This document shows, one piece after another, positions 53,601 through 62,600 of a stretch of 64,000 bases of DNA; position 1 is the stretch's first letter; every line of letters begins with the position of its first letter. This stretch comes from Limnoperna fortunei (Eukaryota; Mollusca; Bivalvia; Mytilida; Modiolidae). Below the pieces are notes generated by a model, which did not search any database, was not told the DNA's origin, and was given only the letters and a program-made list of their open reading frames with translations. Both the position numbers and the translations under genes were made by a program. Where the stretch lies: contig OX104112.1 in the NCBI GenBank assembly GCA_944474755.1, forward strand, positions 3,134,001 to 3,198,000, in the 5' to 3' direction.

Positions 53601-56600
53601 TCACACATATCTGGGAAAATACTGATAAGACTGTCAGTAATAGTTTGGACTGTCACACATATCTGGGAAAATACTTATAAGACTGTCAGTAATAGTTTAG
53701 ACAGTCACACATATCTGATAAAATAATGATAAGACTGTCAGTAATAATGTGGACAGTCACACATATCTGGGAAAATACTGATAAGACTGTCAGTAATAGT
53801 TTGGACTGTCACACATATATGGGAAAATACTGATAAGACTGTCAGTAATAGTTTAGACAGTCACACATATCTGGGAAAATACTGATAACACTCTCAGGAA
53901 TAGTTTGGACTGTCACACATAACTGGGAAAATACTGATAAGACTGTCAGTAATAGTTTGGACTGTCACACATATCTGGGAAAATACTGATAAGACTGTCA
54001 GTAATAATTTGGACTGTCACACATATCTGGGAAAATACTGATAAGACTTCAGTAATAGATTGGACAGTCACACATATCTGGGAAAATACTTATAAGACTG
54101 TCAGTAATAGTTTGGACTGTCACACATATCTGGGAAGATACTGATAAGACTGTCAGTAATAGTTTAGACTGTCACACATATATCTGGGAAAATACTGATA
54201 AGACTGTCAGTGATAATTTGGACTGTCACACATATCTGGGAAAATACTGACAAGACTGTCAGTAATAGTTTTGACTGTCACACATATCTTGGGAAATACT
54301 GATATGACTGGGAAAATACATTCAATACACTAACTTCATTATATATGATCGCATCAATAAACGAGACACTATACATAGACATTCATCACATCTCACTAAA
54401 TGTGACAATGTGTTTAACACAAATAACTATATTTACAGTGAAATACACCCACATCTTATAACCGCCACCTGTGGACGTCCGTAAACAGGGGCGTACAAAA
54501 AGTTAAAATATAATATTTCTTAATTTTATTTTAGATTTCCTCCTACATTGGGTTAACTCAATTTTAACATTCTGTGAGAAGACGACGACACCCAGTGGCA
54601 AGAAATATCCACAGATTTTATTTGTGGCAACTCACAAAGACAAAACGGTAAGGAAAATAGATGTCACATAATTGATTCCGTCAAATTTTTTATCAGGTGA
54701 TTATTACACTCATGAATGGCTACTACAGACACATATTGGGTTAAATATTAAATAAGTGTGCTACACATCTATAGGACCTCAAGAATGGCTGTAACAGACA
54801 CATATTGGGTTTAGTATTAAATAACTATGCCACACATCTATAGGACGTCAGGAATGGCTACTACAGACACATATTGGGTAAAATATTAAATAACTATGCT
54901 ACACATCTATAGGACGTCAATAACAATGTTAGATTAACATTAGTTAGTTGATTAAAAGATCTTACTTACTATACTTTAAATCCTTAAGGAGGTTCAAGAT
55001 ACACACTGGATTCCTAATTAGGTTCAAAATACACACTTAATCCTTAAGGAGGTTCAGAATACATACACCGAATCCTAAAGGAGGTTCAGGATACATACAC
55101 TTAATCCTTAAGGAGGTTCAGGATACATACACTGAATCCTTAAGGAGGTCCAGGATACATACACTGAATCCTGTAGGAGGTTCAGCATACATACACTGAA
55201 TTATAAAGGAGGTGCAGGATACAAAAATGAATCCTTAAGGAGGTTCAGGATACATACACTGAATCCTTAAGGAGGTTCAGGATACATACACTGAATCCTT
55301 AAGGAGGTTCAGGACACATACACTGAATCCTTAAGTAGGTTCAGGATACATATACTTAATCCTTAAGGAGGTTCAGAATTCATGCACTGAATCCTAAAGG
55401 AGGTTCAGGATACATACACTGAATCCTTAAGGCGGTTCATGATACATACACTGAATCCTTGAGGAGGTTCAGGATACATACACAGAATCTTAAAGGAGAT
55501 TCAGGATACATACACTGAATCCTTAAGGAGGTTCAGGATACATACACTGAATCCTTAAGGAGGTCCAGGATACATACACTGAATCCTAAATGAGGTTCAG
55601 CAGACATACACAGAATCTTAAGGGAGGTTCAGGATACATACACTGAATCCTTAAGGAGATTCAGGATATATACACGGAATCCTTAAGGAGGTTCAGGATA
55701 CATACACAGAATCTTAAAGGAGATTCAGGATACATACACTAAATCCTAAAGGAGGTTCAGGATACATACACTGAATCCTTAAGGAGGTCCAGGATACATA
55801 CACTGAATCCTAAAGGAAGTTCAGGATACATATACAACTGAATCATTGAGGAGGTTCAGGTTTCATGAAGTGAAGTTCAGGATACATATAGTGTATCCTT
55901 AAGAAGGTTCAGGATAAATGCACTCAGTCCTTAAGGAGGATCAGTATGCATACACTGAATCCTGAAGGAAGTTCAGGATACATGCACTGAATCCTGAAGG
56001 AAGTTCAGGATACATTTACTGAATACTTAAGGAGGTTCAGGATACATACACTGAATCCTTCCGGAGGTTCAGGATACATATTGTTTATCCTTAAGGAGGT
56101 TCAGGATGCATACACTGAATACTTATGGAGGTTCAGGAAACACATTGGATCCTTAAGGAGTTTCTGGATACATACACTGAATACTTATGGAGGTTCAGGA
56201 AACACATTGAATCCTTAAGGAGGTTCTGGATACATATAGTGTATACTTAGGGAGGTGCAGGATGCATCAGGGGTGAAACGATACAGTTACTCAATGAGAC
56301 GATACATATCGTAGAATTCAGGAGGTTCGGGATTCATGCACTGAATCCTTAAGGGGGTTCAGGATTCCTATAGTGTATCCTTAAGGAGGTTCAGGATGCA
56401 TACACTGAATACTTATGGAGGTTCAGGATACAGACACTGAATCCTTAAGGAGGTTCAGGATACACACACTGAATCCTTAAGGGGATTCAGGATACACGCA
56501 CTGAATCCTCAAGCAGGTTCAGGATACATACACTGAATCCTTAAGGAGGTTCAGGATACACGCACTGAATCCTCAAGGAGGTTCAGGATACATACACTGA

Positions 56601-59600
56601 ATCTTTAAGGAGATTCAGGATACATATGCTGAATCCTTAAGGAGGTTCAGGATACATACACTGAATCCTTAAGGAGGTTCAGGATACATATACTGAATCC
56701 TTAAGGAGATTCAGGATACAAATGCTGAATCCTTAAGGATATTCAGGATACATACACGGAATCCTTAAGGAGATTCAGGATACACACACTGAATCATTAA
56801 GAAGGTTCAGGATACATACACTGAATCCTTAAGAAGGTTCAGGATACATATACTGAATCCTAAAGGAGGTTCAGCATACATACACTGAATCCTTAAGGAG
56901 GTTCAGGATGCATATACTGAATCCTTAAGGAGATTCAGGATACAAATGCTGAATCCTTAAGGATATTCAGGATACATACACTGAATCCTTAAGGAGATTC
57001 AGGATACACACACTGAATCTTTAAGAAGGTTCAGGATACATACACTGAATCCTTAAGAAGGTTCAGGATACAAACACTGAATCCTTAAGGAGGTTCAGGA
57101 TACATAGACTGAATCCTTAAGGAGGTTCAGGATACATACACTGAATCCTTAAGGAGGTTCAGGATACATAGACTGAATCCTCAAGGAGGTTCAGGATACA
57201 TACACTGAATCTTTAAGGAGATTCAGGATACATACATTGAATCATTAAGAAGGTTCAGGATACAAACACTGAATCCTTAAGGAGGTTCAGGATACATACA
57301 CTGAATCCTTAAGGAGGTTCAGGATACATACACTGAATCCTTAAGGAGATTCAGGATACACACTGAATCATTAAGAAAGTTCAGGATACATACACTGAAT
57401 CCTTAAGAAGGTTCAGGATACAAACACTGAATCCTAAAGGAGGTTCAGCATACATACACTGAATCCTTAAGGAGGTTCAGGATACATACACTGAATCCTT
57501 AAGGAGGTTCAGGATACATACACTGAATCCTTAAGGAGGTTCAGGATAAACACACCGAATCCATAAGGAGGTTCAGGATACACGCACTGAATCCATAAGG
57601 AGGTTCAGGATACATACACTGTATTCTTCAGGAGGTTCAGGATACATACACTGAATCCTTAAGGAGGTTCAGGATACATACACTGAATCCTTAAGGAGGT
57701 TCAGGATACATATACTGAATCCTAAAGGAGGTTCAGCATAAATACACTGAATCCTTAAGGAGGTTCAGGATACATATACTGAATCCTTAAGGAGATTCAG
57801 GATACAATAGCTGAATCCTTAAGGATATTCAGAATACATACACTGAATCCTTAAGGAGATTCAGGATACACACACTGAATCATTAAGAAGGTTCAGGATA
57901 CATACACTGAATCCTTAAGAAGGTTCAGGATACAAACACTGAATCCTTAAGGAGGTTCAGGATACATATACTGAATCCTTAAGGAGGTTCAGGATACATA
58001 CACTGAATCCTTAAGGAGGTTCAGGATACATAGACTGAATCCTCAAGGAGGTTCAGGATACATACACTGAATCTTTAAGGAGATTCAGGATACATACATT
58101 GAATCATTAAGAAGGTTCAGGATACAAACACTGAATCCTTAAGGAGGTTCAGGATACATACACTGAATCCTTAAGGAGGTTCAGGATACATACATTGAAT
58201 CCTTAAGGAGGTTCAGGATACATACACTGAATCCTTAAGGAGATTCAGGATACACACTGAATCATTAAGAAGGTTCAGGATACATACACTGAGTCCTTAA
58301 GAAGGTTCAGGATACAAACACTGAATCCTAAAGGAGGTTCAGCATACATACACTGAATCCTTAAGGAGGTTCAGGATACATACACCGAATCCTTAAGGAG
58401 GTTCAGGATACATACACTGAATTCTTAAGGAGGTTCAGGATACATACACTGAATCCATAAGGAGGTTCAGGATACACGCACTGAATCCATAAGGAGGTTC
58501 AGGACACATACACTGAATCCTTAAGGAGGTTCAGGATACATACACTGAATCCTTTAGGAGGTTCAGGATACATAAACTGAATCCTTAAGGAGGTTCAGGA
58601 TACATACACTGAATCCATAAGGAGGTTCAGGATACATACACTGTATTCTTCAGGAGGTTCAGGATACAAACACTGAATCCTAAAGGAGGTTCAGCATACA
58701 TACACTGAATCCATAAGGAGGTTCAGGATACATACACTGTATTCTTCAGGAAGTTCAGGATATATACACTGAATCTTTAAGAAGGTTCAGGATATATACA
58801 CTGAATCTTTAAGTAGGTTCAGGATACATGTACTGAATCCTCAAGGAGGTTCAGGATACATACACCGAATCCTTAAGGAGGTTCAGGATACATACACTGA
58901 ATCCTTAAAGAGGTTCAGGATACATATACTGAATCCTTAAGGAGGTTCAGGATACATACACTGTATTCTTCAGGAGGTTCAGGATACATGCACTGAATAC
59001 TTAAGGAGGTTCAGGATACATACACTGTATTCTTCAGGAGGTTCAGGATACATATACTGAATCCTTAAGGAGGTTCAGGATACATACACTGAATCCTTAA
59101 GGAGATTCAGGATACATAAACTGAATGCTTAAGGAGGTTCAGGATACATACACTGAATCCTTAAGGAGATTCAGGATACATACACTGAATCCTTAAGGAG
59201 ATTCAGGATACATACGCTGAATCCTTAAGGAGATTCAGGATACATACACTGAATCCTTAAGGAGATTCAGGATACATACACTGAATCCTTAAGGAGATTC
59301 AGGATACACACACTGAATCCTTAAGGAGATTCAGGATACATACGCTGAATCCTTAAGGAGATTCAGGATACACACACTGAATCCTTAAGGAGATTCAGGA
59401 TACATACGCTGAATCCTTAAGGAGATTCAGGATACATACATTGAATCCTTAAGGGGATTCTGGATACATACACAGAATCCTTAAGGAGATTCGGGATACA
59501 TACATTGAATCCTTAAGGAGATTCACGATAGCCCCCTTCTTATAAGACCACCCCATCTGAGTTATGACAGTGGTCTGATATTGGGAAGGTCTTTTTCTAT

Positions 59601-62600
59601 GGGATACGAATTATACAGCTTTGTCGATTGATTGGCATCAAGAACTGTAAAGTGATCAAGAAATCACACAAATTAAATGTTTTATTATTCAGTATAAATA
59701 AAAAAATTTAAAAAGTATATTGTTATTATCTGTTTAAATGTGTAATACTTATATAATAATTCAGTGACATCCTGTGAATGTTTCTGTTCTTATTTGCTTT
59801 GCATTATCATTGTTTAAATCACTTTTATTGTCGCCCACTTTGTAGTTCATTAAGGTTCCATTTAATTTGCAGAAATTCTGGTCCTCTTGTGTTTCCAACT
59901 TGTTTGATTTATCATTATGTTGGTACTATAATATTTCTTGCTGAATATTTCAGTCTTATAATTTATGTTAGAAACCAGACTTCTGTCACGGTGAAATCCA
60001 TTGATCTACAATATCCTATTAGCTTTCCATTTTATTCCAGAGTTAAAAGATTGAAAAAAAAATTGTTTTAAGTGATTTAGACATCTTATTTAAACATTGT
60101 TGAACTGGTTCAAAACTAGTTTACAATAAAAAAACAAATCTTGTTCTATTAGAGACTTCAATGTATACAACAAACATCTCTTTTGCTGGTCACATTCTCG
60201 AGAGGTAATTTTACTTTACAAACACTTTATTGCTGCAAAGTGAGTGGTGACTGGAAATTGTATAAGGGGGATTACTGTATAAAGCTTAAACGTTGTGTAT
60301 AACACATTAATACAGGAGTTGGAAATTCCTAAAGCCTGACGCCCAGGGCTTAAAAAACTGAAACCTTGGGCTTGCCAATTTTCTGTGAAATTAGTCCGTC
60401 GGGCTCGATCTTTCTTCAAAAAATGTTTTTATTTTCAATGTTTCTTAAATTCTACACCATCAAAATTGTCCTATAAATACTCATAAATCTGTTTTAATAT
60501 CCTAAAACAAATCGATATTTATTTTCTATTTATGACAGATCTTAATCTTCTCTGCCCTTTAGCAACGTTGATCAATAACAATTCAAGTTTGTTTCCTTTC
60601 CCTGTACAAATTATCCCCCAATTAATTTTGGTTAGGATTTCGAGAAATGTTGGTGTTAAACTTTAACTTTACGGTTAAGAAAACAGAAAAAAGGAAAGCG
60701 GATGACGAGTCAGAAGCAACGGAAGACCAAACAGGGTCAAACAATGAATTTAATCCCCCACAAAATAACGACCTCAAATATGAAAGAGACAAACGGAAAA
60801 GGACGTTCTTACCATCAAGGAAGGACACGTTTCCCTGGGTTGAAAGAAATGAATTGCAAATATTTTAGAAAATACCGCCATCTCTCAGACAGAAAGGATG
60901 CCTTACCAGGGGTACACAATTTACGAATTGACCCCCTTAAGTTGCACGAGAAACATGCTGAACTTTCTGCAAAACAATAATATGGTACACTTTTATTCAA
61001 ACAAACATGGTAAATCCAATTTAAAATCATAGCTTCAATCATGTTTAGGTCTTGGTTAATTTATGTTGGGGCTTATTGTTCAAAGTTAAAAAGCCCAGGG
61101 CTTAGGCTTGCCCAAAAAATTTTTCAACCCCTGTAATATTGATAGTACAGTGTAATTTTTAGTCTTTCATTTATATTTTTTGGAATTTAAGAGTAAACAA
61201 ACTTAAATCCATTGTTACACAATGTAATACATATTAAAAAGATTTTCAAACAAATGTTAATGATCTCATGCATCCATTACATTGCATTATCAATGCATTT
61301 AGCCAATGAAATTTCATTTTGCTATTTGTACAACCATTGCCTGCAAAATTGTGTAAACAACTAAGTTGTCTATGAAGTTGTAAAAAAAATATTTACATTT
61401 ACTTTCAGACCAATGTTGTCAAGCAAAGAAATACTATCAAAGAGAGTTTGAAGGCGTTGTTCACAAAACATGCAGGAAAAGACCACCTCTTGATTGATCA
61501 GCTGTTTTTCCTCAACGCGAAAGATTCAAATGATGAAGATCTTGCTGCACTCCGTGATGCTTTGATAGATGTTGCCTTTGAGCATCCATCCTGGGGTGAA
61601 CCAATGCCCACCAAGTTTGTTCCACTAGAACTACAACTAGCAAAACAAGCTTCTGATGGAAAGAAGATTTTATCTTTTACAGAAGTCAAAGCCTTAAACA
61701 CCAAGAATGAAGGAATGTCACTTCAGCCAAAAGAACTGGATACATTTTTGAAAGTTCAGCACGCTTTGGGAAAACTTATCTATTTTGATGAAGATAATCT
61801 GAGGGAATATGTTGTGACAGATCCTGCATATCTGATTGATGTCCTTCGTTCAATAGTAACAGAAAAGTTATTTTGGCCTAAGGATCAAGCCATCAGAGAA
61901 ACATATGAAAACTTAAGCACGACAGGCATAATTGAGAAATCAGCCATTCTTAAACTTTGGCAACAAACTGATTTTAATCATATATTTCCGTTCCGCGAAT
62001 TTATGGTCAACATGCTAGTCCGTTTGGACATTATGTTAGAACCAAAGACAAAATCCGACAGTAGTTACTTCATAGTGCCATCTATGATTACAGACCAGCC
62101 ATTTGAAGACACATTCCACAAAGAAAAATGCATTTACCTGGCATATAGGTTCACAGAACAGATTATACCGCCTGCTTTACTGTATCGTTTTCTTGGGTCA
62201 TTTATTGTATTGAGGAATTTAAACTTAGATAGTATCAGTAATTTACGACTGTTTACTGATAGCGCTGTTGTATCCATTGACAGTAAACATCAAGTTCAAG
62301 CTTACGTTGTAGGAAATAGAATCATGCTGGCATTAATGCATGAACAGAGTAAATCTGACATCGAACCATCCATTGCTTCAACAGTACAGGAGTGTCTCAC
62401 CAGGAGTATCGTAGGAACAACAGACTTCTACTGTGCCATTGCAAACACCTCTCACCAAAAGAGTATGAAGTTCCCTTTCATCATCGAATTTGGTGTACCA
62501 TGTAAAAATGGCCTTTGTTTTGTAGAACATAATAAAGTACCAAGAGAAAAAGGTCTATCATGGAGGTGTAGAAAGCACAGAAAACAACATAGCGTGACCC

